Assembly (NCBI GenBank): GCA_030067915.1 | Contig: JASGCC010000122.1 | Span: 930,001-994,000, forward strand | Source of the DNA: Hydractinia echinata | Taxonomy: Eukaryota > Cnidaria > Hydrozoa > Anthoathecata > Hydractiniidae | DNA length: 64,000 nucleotides | Direction: 5' to 3' | In this document: piece by piece, positions 1 through 11,400 of the stretch | Layout: each line of letters opens with the position of its first letter | Position numbering within the stretch: position 1 is the first letter of the stretch | Notes under the pieces: generated by a model | What the model was told of the DNA's origin: nothing | What the model saw: the letters and a program-made list of their open reading frames with translations, nothing else | The model's database searches: none | Program-made: the position numbers and the translations under genes

Positions 1-721
1 GTTACCGACTCACACCTTTAGGTGGCTAGTGTTTGGAAACGAAACTTCAGGAACGCCATGTTTAATGGCGCGCTGTTTATTCATTTTTGTGCAAAATGCG
101 CATATTTCGCTTTCCGTACAAAAGTTTGACTGATTTTTTCTGCCATTATGAGTCTTATCCCACATGTGTTGGGTGTTGGATGGTTACTGGTTACTTGTCG
201 TGGATTTTAATGTATGTATTTAGTCCTTATCTTAGTCTTTCAACTATGGTTTTACATTAATTTAATATCATTTTGGAGCTTAAAACATATTGATTGCATC
301 AATTATAAGGAACTTATAGCTAGCTATATAGCTAAGCTAGGTGCATTTTGGAAATTCATTTTTTACCAGTGTTGCTAATGATTTTGTATCTCCATTATGA
401 TGATACGATCATCTTGAAATTTGTCATTTCAGATGATTCTTCTCCCCAAAAGTCTTGACATCAATCAAATATAATTGTAAACACAATTTCACTTTATTAT
501 AGACAACAACATCATTGGTTACATCACAAATTTATCGCCAATGAAGTCCAGAATTTTGCACTCGTTATGTTTTTGAGATTTTTCAAATCGAAGAGAAATA
601 AGCTGCGTAGGAGCTTTTATATTATTTAGTATGTATATGTAGAGCCTAGCGTATCTCACATTGGAAAAAAAACACATCACAGAATTAAGACGTAAATCAC
701 GAAATTAGGACGTTTTAGCTA
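1..721. other. Gene-free AT-rich interval
   Basis: No convincing coding exon was seen on either strand. The stretch contains short AGCT/GCTA-type runs around 315-340, a motif that recurs across the window, and otherwise plain AT-rich sequence up to the boundary of the first transposon-like element. Confidence 0.5.
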
Positions 722-1561
722 CCTTATAGTCAGAAATTTTCGCGACGTTTTAATTTCGCGATAAAAATTTTGGGACAATTTCGCGATTTTTATTTTCGCG
801 ATTCGTTGCCTTGAATTTTTTTCGCGACATTTAATTTTCGCGAATTTCATAGAGTTACGGAGTGGAGGAAAAACAAAATATGATTTTTAAGTGCGTTTTT
901 CTGCTCTAATAATGACATCTGTAAAAGGAAGCTTTTTTCATAAAAGGCGTCAATGTTATAATCAATAAGGTAGCGGAAGAACCTTTATTTTTGATCAAGC
1001 GAGGATAGTACAACCTTTCAAACTCGCCTCGGCGTTTGCCTAAATAATGGTATTGACGTTAAGGAAAATGTTGAAACGAAATCCCATACTGTCTTTTAGA
1101 CCCATGTCCTCCGACCTCTTCTGGCCTTTGGTATCTGGTTAGGAATGTCACTAGGGATAAAAGAATTAAAACTGAAGAGGTTTCATAGGTGTAAGAGTTA
1201 GACAGGAAAGTTTAAAAAAAGAGGAAATTTCATAAAAAAGGAGATCAATGATTTATAACACAAAATGCCATTTAGGTTAAAAGGCAAACCGCCTTCTAAA
1301 ATTGTGTTTAAAAGTGCATTTCTTCCTTAATTTTCCCGGGTTTTATCAAACTGGGTATCACCAGAATTATTTTGTTGCAAAAATTTTACGTCTGCCACCC
1401 TGTGGAGTCTAAAAAATGAAGAAAAAAAGAAAATATTTCGCGGTTTTTATTTTCGCGATTTCGTCAATTAAATTTTTTCGCGGCATTTTAAATTCGCGAA
1501 AATGCCCAAAAATCGCGAAAATCGCGAAAATTAGTTGTCGCGAAAATTTCTGACTATAAGG
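722..1561. mobile_element. TA-flanked TIR element, CGCG-rich family, copy 1
   Basis: The ends are inverted repeats: CCTTATAGTCAGAAATTTTC at the left and its complement GAAAATTTCTGACTATAAGG at the right. The element is bounded by TA on both sides (720-721 and 1562-1563), as expected for a Tc1/mariner-type target duplication. The subterminal zones are full of TTTCGCG and CGCGAAA motifs. No transposase reading frame is visible, so this is a non-autonomous element of about 840 bp. A second, nearly identical copy lies at 55602-56405, which implies recent mobilisation. The superfamily is inferred from the TA target only. Confidence 0.8.
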
Positions 1562-1643
1562 TAATTCATCTTTTGTTCAACCAGGAAAAATTTCCACTTT
1601 GTTTACCTGCATTTTTGCAAAGTTATTTTATGGAATAAAAACC

Positions 1644-2134
1644 ACGAGGGTGCCTATAAGCCGCATACACCGTGAAAAGTGCGGGCGTTTTCTGGCGAGT
1701 TCGGCGTTTTGAAAAAAATTCAGGTATTCGCCTGAAAAAACCCACATAGAACCGAACAATGCCCGAACAAAAAAAAAAGACTCACCACAAAAACACTCAA
1801 TGATTCACCACAAGTTATTTAAAAGGGTATAAAAATTAAAATGAACTAACTATGTGGTAGCGAAGTGCTTAAAAGAACTGTTTTTGATGGTTTTTAATAA
1901 GATTTACTTGATAAATAACTTATACATAAACTTTATTAACTCCTTTCTCTTCAAGCGCATGATTTCAACTGTCGTCCGCGATGTTTATGTTACAAGGTGT
2001 TGCATTTCGGAAATGCTCCGGGCGTGTTCGGGAAAGTGCGGGCGGTTTCGGTGGACAACCGTCAATTTAATTCGAAAAGTCGCCCGAGCTCGCCCTTATA
2101 TATGCGGGCGTTTGCGGCTTATCGGCACCCTCGT
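1644..2134. mobile_element. MITE with 8-bp target duplication
   Basis: Inverted ends ACGAGGGTGCC and GGCACCCTCGT enclose 491 bp and are flanked by an exact 8-bp direct repeat TAAAAACC (1636-1643 and 2135-2142). The inverted similarity continues inward (TATAAGCCGCA against TGCGGCTTAT). Internally there are several GCGGGCG words. An 8-bp duplication fits hAT-like or similar superfamilies. No transposase is present, and the reading frames inside look incidental. Confidence 0.8.
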
Positions 2135-2142
2135 TAAAAACC

Positions 2143-4165
2143 ATGAAGTTATGTGGCGAGATGAGTCACCAGATCATCGCTGGAGTAATAAAAGGATGGT
2201 CGAGGACATATATTTTTTTCACTTTCAAAAAATGCAATAAATATAAGAAAGAAAAACAATGTGGTTGCCTAATATATTTATGTATATATATTAATTATTT
2301 ACATAATATTGTTATAGAGATTTATGAGAATAGCTGTCAGCTCCATTTTCTCAGTTTTAACGTTTATTGTTGTATTAAATAACACAATTTTGAGGATTGA
2401 AGTCCAATGTACCTGTACTTTTTTTACTGATGTTACTTCTGTTCCGATTATGTTTGTGAAGATTTTTGAGAATCACATCCAACATGCTACTTTTTATAAA
2501 TTCCTTGTCTTTCATAAGTGATATTTTTTTCTCATTTGCAAATTTGTTACTTAAAATTGCAGTAATATGATGTGCTGATAGTACAAACAGGACTTGTCTA
2601 TTGGGTTTTACAGGAATCAATTTTTCGCATACCCAGTGTTGTATCTTTGTTTTTATTATATATATACTTACATATATAGTTAATTGTGTATTCTTTTTTG
2701 TTATTCATGGTTTTTGAAAACAATTTATTAAAAGAAAATAAATCAATAAAAAATATTACTGATATTTTTTTATAGTAAAAGTTCTTTATATACAGTGTTT
2801 TTTTAATCGATATCACCCTCTATATGCAAGTACCGCTGCTACCCCTTATAATAGAACATTTCCACAAAAGCGTAGATAGTTGAAAACCTTCTTGTTTCAA
2901 CTGACAGAAGGTCAGAATAGCCTTCTTGCATAGGCAGATTTTAACCATGTTCTAATTGATTTATTAGGATTGGATTGTGTGTTCAAACCGACAGGTTTTC
3001 TTGTTTTTCTTCAGATCAGTCATTAAGGAAGCACCATTAGCGTTTTCAAAAAATCTTGAAAAATGAAGTTTCAAACACTTATAGTTTATTTTGTGTGTGT
3101 GTCGCAACTTTTTAGAAAAAAAATTGACAGAAAATATTTTATTTGCAATCTTCACAAAAAATGTCATAAAATATGAAAATTTTAAAATCAATCATGTTAT
3201 ATTTGATCTTTGTTTGTAAGCGAGGCTCGTCAGATAAATTGACATCAAAAGGGGAATAGAAAAAAATAAGGAGCATCCGACGGTAGCATTATTTCCACCA
3301 AAACAGGACTTCCTAAGGCTGAAATAATAACAATTTATACGATTTAAAAATACAGGCTTTAGTTAGGGACCATAAACATATGACGTCCATTGACTTTGGC
3401 CAATTTTTGGACGCCCCCCTCTAATCCAGTAACGTCCAGATAAACTGTAAACCCCCCCCTCTTTGGACGTCCAATTTTGAGCATACTTACCCCCCCTACC
3501 CCCGAAATTATTGACACCTGCAGTATTCATGCAAAAGGTGGTATAAAGAAATAACTTCGAAGATTAAGTGATTTGTTAATAGCCATTTTTACCAACAGAA
3601 CTATAATGAATGTGTACATAGTATCTATTTATCAGTGTCCATGTCGGAGTCTTTTTCTTCGACTTCGACGTCTATCTCTACGAAAGGGTTATTTTCAAGG
3701 ATGTATTGTAAGGATGTCACTGGCATGGGTTCGTCAATATCACAGTATCACACAATATATGATGGACGTCAAAGAAGGCAGCAACCCCCCGTTTTCATGT
3801 ATTGCCTCATTATATTGCTTTTATTGCTCAATATAACGGTGAAAAATGATTAAAACTTTTCAAACAAAATAGACAACGATAACACAAAAATTGTAAATAT
3901 ATTGATAACAAAGTCGATAAGTGCCTTGCGCAGAGATAAATTTAAAAGATTACGACGCACAACACTAAAACTACGATAAGGCAAAGTCTCAGTTAATAAG
4001 ATTTGTTTGTTTGTCTAAACGAGCGCTCCATTTGCAGTTATGTCAGTAAGAAGAAATTGAAGACGTAAGGTAAAGTTAGAAATCTAGACATGCTTCAATA
4101 CAAGCTACTCAGTAAAGAGATTTCTTTAGATACCACATTTATCACGGTGTTAAGTACTGCTTCAT
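2143..4165. other. Gene-free interval
   Basis: No supported gene. Between about 3376 and 3500 there are C-runs and repeated GACGTCC words (GGACGTCC and its complement), and another TGGACGTC near 3762, which may be a degraded transposon. The rest is AT-rich with short frames lacking any protein-like composition. Confidence 0.45.
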
Positions 4166-4474
4166 TTAATTATTCACCGTCCATAAAATCATCCCCAGCA
4201 TTGCACACGAAGAAGCAACCAACATAACCATGGGAGATAGAGCGGATCCGCTTCCATAAGACCCACCTGCGGAACCTCCACTGGCACGTCCACCACTGCG
4301 TCGTCCACCACTGCCGCCTCTATAGCCACCACCACCTCTTCTTGGACCAGGATCAGGAGAACGCTTTATTCGAAATACTTCTTCATTATTCTGCTTTTCA
4401 TCTTTAATACTCTCACCTCGTGTTAGACATATGAATGTAACAAATGCAAGTACCAATATTACTGAAGCCTTCAT
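4166..4474 (-). CDS. Small secreted Gly/Arg-rich protein, possible GPI anchor
   Basis: This is an uncharacterised 102-residue protein in one uninterrupted exon starting at an ATG. Residues 1-20 form a clean signal peptide (charged start, hydrophobic VILVLAFVTFICL, then TRG/E). A short acidic pro-region follows and ends in RIKR at 35-38, a furin-type dibasic site. Residues 44-77 are almost entirely Gly, Arg, Ser and Tyr in RGG-like repeats. Residues 81-98 are strongly hydrophobic and finish two residues before the end, so the C-terminus is either a GPI-attachment signal (small residues Ser/Gly/Ala just upstream) or a membrane anchor. Layout and composition suggest a processed, surface-tethered or extracellular peptide; I infer no specific function. 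A TATA-like box lies about 70 bp upstream. The ordered signal, propeptide and anchor layout argues that it is real despite its size. Confidence 0.72.
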   Translation of the reverse strand: MKASVILVLAFVTFICLTRGESIKDEKQNNEEVFRIKRSPDPGPRRGGGGYRGGSGGRRSGGRASGGSAGGSYGSGSALSPMVMLVASSCAMLGMILWTVNN

Positions 4475-4539
4475 TTTCTTAACTGTTCCACAGCTTGTAA
4501 AACAATATTTTGTCTAGTGGCTTATTCCTTGTTTAACCA

Positions 4540-4549
4540 TTTTATATAC
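4540..4549 (-). promoter_or_regulatory. TATA box of the small secreted protein gene
   Basis: On the minus strand the sequence reads GGTATATAAA about 65-75 bp upstream of the ATG at 4474. That is a sensible distance for a TATA box driving a transcript with a short 5' leader. It is a motif call only. Confidence 0.45.
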
Positions 4550-6028
4550 CGGTAATAGTTCTTATTACACTCATCCACATATGTTCAATTTGAAATCAGT
4601 TTGGACTATCAAATATACGTTTTTGATTTAATTTACACAACGATGGAGCTCCTAATTACTGTTACCTATAGGGAAATTTCTGCAGGTATTTTCTTCAGGA
4701 TGTGAACGTTTAAAAAAATTCCCGCAGCGTGGGATTTTCCATTACGTGGACGAAACAGATAAGCCCTTGAAAATCTGTTTCAAATTTAATTCAATTAATT
4801 GTCAATTTGTTACTGTCCATGTAAAGTGTTACCTGAAATTGCAGTCCAATTTTCTTTTAATTCTGACACACTAAATATCATTTAACCGTTCGCTGTGTAG
4901 CTGCTTTTTGTACTTATGACTATATGTTTGTCGAATCACATTTTCAGGGGTGTGGAGAATTATTGAGCTTTTACTGAGATGTAAGGTGATAACACTGCAT
5001 AGTCTTCTACTTACCCCTGTCATTTAACTTTATGTTCTGGATATGTGTTTTACTAACTCTAAATATTTATACTTTATTTGTAGCTGTGGTATAGTTTCAT
5101 GTTATTTTATCTGCGAAAAAAAACAAAACAAAAGAGAGAACTGCAAATAACTTGTACAAGAATTCTCTCAAGTGCCTCATAGACAGACAGATAGCTCTCA
5201 GATAAATACCATTCCTTTGCATGCATTTAGGACTGGTAGTTTTTAAATTTGAGTCCAAATATTCTAATCCGATTACAAGTAAGAGTGTATATGTGTTGTC
5301 CTCAGCTTTTCCAATTCTCCAAACTTTCCTACTTCCTACTTCCCACTCCTTCCAATCTAATTAATTTCCCTGTGAAATATTTTTGCTTCGTCATTTGAAG
5401 ACATTTCGCCCACATGCGTACACGGCAGGATATTTATATAGGCTTCCTGATCGTGGTTACGTGGTAATTGCGGAACAATTTGTCAACCACCCTTTTGGAC
5501 AAATGTACCTAGTAAAGGAGTTACCTGACTACATCAAATGAACAATTTGCGATTACTTTGACTAGCATTAAAAGATGTCCTTATGTTTTCTGACGGTTTT
5601 TTATTCCTGGTGTCTTTATGCGCTTTTTAATGTCTTTCTTCTAGGGAAAATGAAAGTGCAGATAACGTAAATAACTAAATTTTAGGAATCGTCATATATA
5701 AATATTATATAAATATTATATATGCTAAGTCTGTGTGTTTGTAGGGGCAATGTACTTTTTTTCTCTAAAAAACAGGCGAATAATCTATATTCTAATTGCT
5801 AAGCGACAAATTATCTCTTTTGACTCGACGTCATTGTACTTATAACTTGGAAACGTGTTAAAAACTAAAACCACATCATCCTATACATTTTATTGATCAG
5901 CGCTTCAAGGCGCCGTCCCGATATAAGAAAGAGACAACCGGCGCTGGAAACTAGGTTGATTTTCAGCGGTTCCTAGATCACTCTACACTCGTATGAAATC
6001 GATAAGTTGTCAAATAATGCTTATAAAT
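4550..6028. other. Gene-free interval
   Basis: Nothing coding is supported. A fragment of the Helitron-like repeat occupies about 5692-5990 (see separate entry). Confidence 0.45.
5692..5990 (+). mobile_element. Degraded Helitron-like fragment
   Basis: The stretch starts with TC and an AT-rich lead-in followed by CTAAGTCTGTGTGTTTGT, like the 5' ends of the better copies at 13045 and 11551. At about 5875-5960 it shares the internal module CATCCTATACATTTT...GATCAGCG with the 1.1-kb copy at 13045-14157. The 3' hairpin and CTAG end are not recognisable, so the right limit is approximate. Confidence 0.4.
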
Positions 6029-6350
6029 CAATTAGTAAGAATATTATAACTTTTAGCGGCGGCCTAATAGCTTGCATAAAAATTTAATGGCCAAAAAATG
6101 TTGTTATCGTTTTATCGATAATACCTGTAAAATTTATCAATTAGTGAGAATATTATAATTTTTAGCGACGCCTTATGGCTTGCATAAAAATTATAATGGT
6201 GATAAAATATTTTTATCGCTTTACCATATTACTTTATTTTAATTATTGAGGGTATTTTAATTTTTTTGCGACCTTATAGTTTGCATGCAAAATTTAATGG
6301 CGATAAAATATTGTGGTCGTTTTTTTCAATATTACCTGTAAAATTTAAGA
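6029..6350. repeat. About three diverged tandem units of about 110 bp
   Basis: A unit with the order ATTAGT(A/G)AGAATATTATAA, TTTTAGCG(G/A)C, GC(T/C)TGCATAAAAATT, AATGG, TTATCG and ACCTGTAAAATTTA occurs near 6029, 6139 and 6240 with increasing divergence. It ends about 75 bp before the ATG of the PAN/LamG gene, so it lies in the likely promoter or 5' leader region. Confidence 0.55.
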
Positions 6351-6425
6351 CGGTGAAATAAAAATAATTTATTTTAGTTGATTTAATGTTAGTTGGTTTA
6401 GTATTATGTTAGTTGCTTTCATATA

Positions 6426-8400
6426 ATGGCAAACTTAAGCGACTTATTTTCAAGGCTAGTTTCACTGTTATTTATCATGAAAATTTATTGTGAATCTGGC
6501 AGTTTTAACACCATATCTGTTGAAGAAATCAACGAAGAAAATATGTATGCAAGATTTGAAAGGACAACATTAACATCATGTGCCCTTCGTTGTCAAAGAA
6601 GTCCAGATTGTGATCGGGTTGCATATGAATATGAAAGTACATCAGAAGACTTCATAACATGTTACCTCATCAAAAATGGCGCAACTGATAGCAATTCAAA
6701 TGTAATAACAACAAATGTTCTAACACCAGTAAGCATATCCTTTTTTTATTTCATCTCTTAAGTACGTTTTCCGCCCGAAAAGTTACTACTCTCTTATACT
6801 AATACCCATATCTTTTCTATGTGTTCAAAATGACTGTCAAATCGCGACTTTATGTCAAAACTGTGTGAAATAGCATCGCTCGGAATATGTACGACGCGCT
6901 CAAATCTAATCTAAATACGTATTTTTTTCACGGACTAAAGACTAGTCTTTAATATTATGGCATGTTGTTTTGCTGATGCTGCCTATTACAGTATACTCTC
7001 GTTAAGTGGGACATTCAAGGGACAGAGGAAGAATGTGCTACTTAACGAGCGTCCTACTTAAGCTAACCTCCTCATAAGTAGGATTTTTATCAAATAGCTC
7101 AATCTGTCCAAGTTATCGGGAGATTTTTTAAGAGGCTTAGAGAAATCTTAGAGGGATTCGTAAATTTTATAATCAAAACATGGTTAAAGTAATTGTGTTT
7201 AATTTTTCAGCTTCCCTTTTTGTCCCAACTGCGACATGACTGGACTCTCACGAAAAGAACTCGAGAAAAGTTTGTTTTGATTACAAAAATTTTCTTTCGA
7301 ATCATTGCAATGTCTTCAGTCTCGGAAAAATATGAAATCATTCCATTGAATGAGACGGAGAAAAAATGTACTACTAAGCCGGCGTCCTACTTATCCCGGG
7401 TCTCACTTAAGCGAAGTTTTTTTGTTTGAAAAAGGTAAGGAAGTTCAAGGGAGGGAGAAAAAGCGTACTATAAACCTGGCGTCCTACTTATCCGGGGTCC
7501 CACTTAACGAGAGTATACTGTAACTACAACTTAATTAGATGTGGTAAACAATAGATTTACTACATCTAATTAAGAAAGTAAACAATAGATCTTTTAAGTT
7601 GGACACTAAATTTATGGCCTACAACCCATTGTAGACATGGTCGTAAGACCAACCTTCAAATTGTGCTGCGCGCACAAAAAAGGGCAAATTATAGCTAAAA
7701 GGGTAAATTATAGCCTTCGAATGTCTTGCTTGGGAGAAACAAGCGAATGTTTAACATTTCTGGTGTTTCTGTGTCGCTTTAGACCGGGTTGATAGGGGGG
7801 GGGGGTCTGAGAGGACGAGGGGAGCTAAAATAGGCCACACTGTTCTGAAAATTCCCGTTAGTGTTAATTTATTGTGAAATTCAATACTCAATATTAGTAA
7901 AAAATTGTAAACAATACATAACAGCTTACATTAGCGAAAAATTAAGTGAGTGATCAATTATACCTCCTACAATGGTTTTTTATCTGTTTTTATCGACAAT
8001 TTACAATAAAATTTAGCCACCCCCGCCCCGCCCCCTTAAAGCGTTCAGGGAAAGTCTTATTTCTTATATCAACTGGAATTTTTTTCAACCTACTACAACA
8101 GAAGAACTTCCAAAGAGGAATTCGTCTTTTAGATTCTCTCGACTCGCAATGAAGTAAACGTTTCAAGTGTGAAAGCAACTGACCAAGACACAGAAACATC
8201 CAGTTGTACTGAAGGTATTATTTAAATCAAATTTGCAGGGTAATCAGAGTTGAATACATAAATAATTATTTCCCATAACCATCTTTTATTCATTATTTTG
8301 CTGCTAAAATATCATGAATATAAATGTGAGAGAAAAAAGGCTTTTAACATTTTTTGGTCTGCGGTTTTTCGAACATATTATAACTGAGGGGCGGATAAAG

Positions 8401-8431
<31 letters not shown>

Positions 8432-11400
8432 AATTGAATCAACTTGGCGCACATTCAGTACGTCATGAAAGAAAAAGATACTTTTTCTGTGATATCATCG
8501 AAACCTTAAAATTTCTCCAAAATACCTTAACTCTGCTTATAATTCAATTACTTTACTTTGTAAACAATTTTTAACTTTCTGACAGCCAAATAAAAGTTAT
8601 TTTACGTATTTTCCAAATTTTTACACTAATCGCACGAATAAAAAAGAAATCGCCTGAAATCCTATTTTCTTGATTTTCAGATATAATTCGGAAAAGTCAG
8701 GAAATTGGATTAGTCACGTGTCTTAAATATTCAGAATGATTTCCCTTGGTTTAATAAATTATTTGTGTTGCTAGTTTCAAGTTCTAAGCATAATCCTAGC
8801 GAAAATCATTATATTTTCCTGATTATCAGGATTTTATGTCGGTGTTTTTTTAGAGTGTACCAAATTGTATTTTTGGGGTACCTTTTATTTAAGACTGCTT
8901 TTCTAAATCACCTTTTATCATTGCTACTTCAAATTTTAATGCAAAATAGAAAAAAGATGAAATATTCCAAATCTTTTTGTCCGGTTTCTATTGGGTGAGT
9001 GAATCAGTCGCAATTTAAGTGTAAAGTTAGGAGTAATTTAGGATGAAAGCTTTTTTAGGTGTCCAGGGATGAAAAATTCCAAAGTGAATTACTTCTGATC
9101 TATAAGAGATATCGTTTTGAAATTTCACTCACTGAATATATTATTTCTAAACTTTGAGAAGATGTAAAAAAATGTTGAAATGAGTAAAATAGAGTGAAAA
9201 ATTGATTGCAAAGTGGAATGTATTATAAACTCAGAGGATGTGCTATTGACTATAAAAATGAATTTATCGAATGATATTTGTCTAATCTTAAGAAATATAG
9301 CAAAAAGTTTTAATAAAGAGTGATAGAGGATGGATTATTCCACTTTTAAGTTGGCCACTACAGAAAGCGTGTGATGTTTTTCAAATATTAATGATAGTTG
9401 ACAAATGGCCTTCTTCAGTGTTTTATCATATTTCATCCAATTTTACTCCGAAAATAGTTTTAGAATATATTTCGATGTTTTATTATACATTATCCTTCAA
9501 AACTATCCTTATATAGTTATCTGTCATCGTTTACTAGCTTCTTACCTAAATATTAAAACTTGTTTTTGAACGCTTATTACGATGGAATTTTTCATCCGTT
9601 TTTACTCCTCAAGTCCAATTTCGAAAATTCAGAGTATCAACAATAGGTTTTGAAAGGATTTCAATGATAAAATCATCTAAGGTGAAAAATATAATGAAAA
9701 GCATAGAAAAAGCATTTTCTGGAATATTTCATCCTAGATTACTCCGAAACCTTTATCAGAACAATTTTGGTATAAAAATACGTCTTTTTGGAAAGTTTGT
9801 CCGAAAATTCCAAAAAATGAAAGATCTATGTTAAAAAATGTGATTTTTCAGATTTCTAAATTTACATTTTGGTAATTCTAAAAAAAACACCGACTTATAG
9901 AAATTTACAGAGGTAGTTTCGAGTAACGGCCAATATCTAATGCTTTAAGAGGTATGGGACCTAAGAATTTTGCACGCAGGTGTCTTATAGATCTCCATAC
10001 CATACAGCCGTTCAAAAATGCAATACTCGCTGCGAAGTAGAGAACTTGTCCGGAATATATTTTCTTTTGAAAGAACCTAAAAAGTTAGAAAAAGACACAA
10101 AATTTCAGCTCAGGTACAACAAATGTTGCACTCTATATTGAGCATCTTGTTAAAGCCTTATGCTGGTGGCACTTTGAAGCGTTATACCCTTTTTTATAAA
10201 AAATTAAGCAATCGGCCAACAAGTAAAATTTTCTTAAATCCCTAGTTTATTTTGCTAGAAAAAAATTTCTTAACACATTTCTTATTTTTAAAATGGTGTC
10301 TGTTCCATTGAAATTTTTAAGTAGTCTTGTCAGGATTTCTTGTTATACTACATAGTAATACCTAAATGCCATTGGAATGCCATTGATTGATGGGAAGCAT
10401 GTATGAAAAAAAGTTTCTAATTTATAAAAATGTTTCTTAATTTTTTTGGAAGGCGGCTGGTTAGTTCCATATAAGCTGGCTTCTTATAGTGGCACATTAA
10501 ATACACTATATTAAGCATATTATTGACGTCGTGTGCCTTTACCGCTGGATGCGCTAGCATATAAAATACACTTGTCTATGTAAGACGGTATACACAATGC
10601 ATAGCAAAGTTAACTCTGTTTATCACGAACATTGTCTTTCTTCTTTTTCTATAATTCTCACTCCACATCATTTTATGTATCTCGGAAAAATGTTTTGTCC
10701 TGGCGAGTTCGACATAGTACTAGGCCAATGCAACATGTCTTTCTCATTCTAAGTTATCTGCAATATTTTTAGATTCGGCATACGTGGTAACGTTTACGCA
10801 ACGCTCCATTGATGTACCCGTCGTTACCAAAACATTGAGCTATGTGGATTTTATCACTGTAACAGCGTGGATAAAAGTTGATAAATTACCAGATACGCCA
10901 TCTACTTGCCCTTTTGTTGTTTCGTTTTTACCCCCTGGCATCAGTAGCCATTGCAATGACGTCAGTATTACAATGCCCATATTTTCATCAGGACTCCTAG
11001 GATACACTTATCCTGCTGAGAAACTTAATTTGGTAAGGAAATTCATTTCTGATAAGGTTGCAAGAAGATCTTTTCTTTTTCGCGATTACTGTGCAATTTT
11101 ATAATAAAATAAGATCTGTCTGACTTGTGACTGTATTGAGCTATTAGTAAAAAATAGAAAACGTAAAATTTAGACATACGCCAAAATCAATTCTTTTAAA
11201 CTGTGTTAAATGACAAATATTTTTGTATTGTTTTAGTAATTAATTAACTTTTATTGTTTCCTTAATGCATTTGCTTTGTTCTAAGGTATTGAACAGTTTG
11301 TGTTGTTATTGCATATTCGTGAGCTTTTTTGTCCTATAGCGGAAAATGCAGTCGAATGTTTTAACACGTTTTAATTATTTGATCCTTATCAACACAATTG

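Noticed and set aside
1854..2240. A 128-residue frame spanning the 8-bp-TSD MITE.
   Set aside because: It begins at a GTG, runs across the transposon boundary at 2134, and has no domain.
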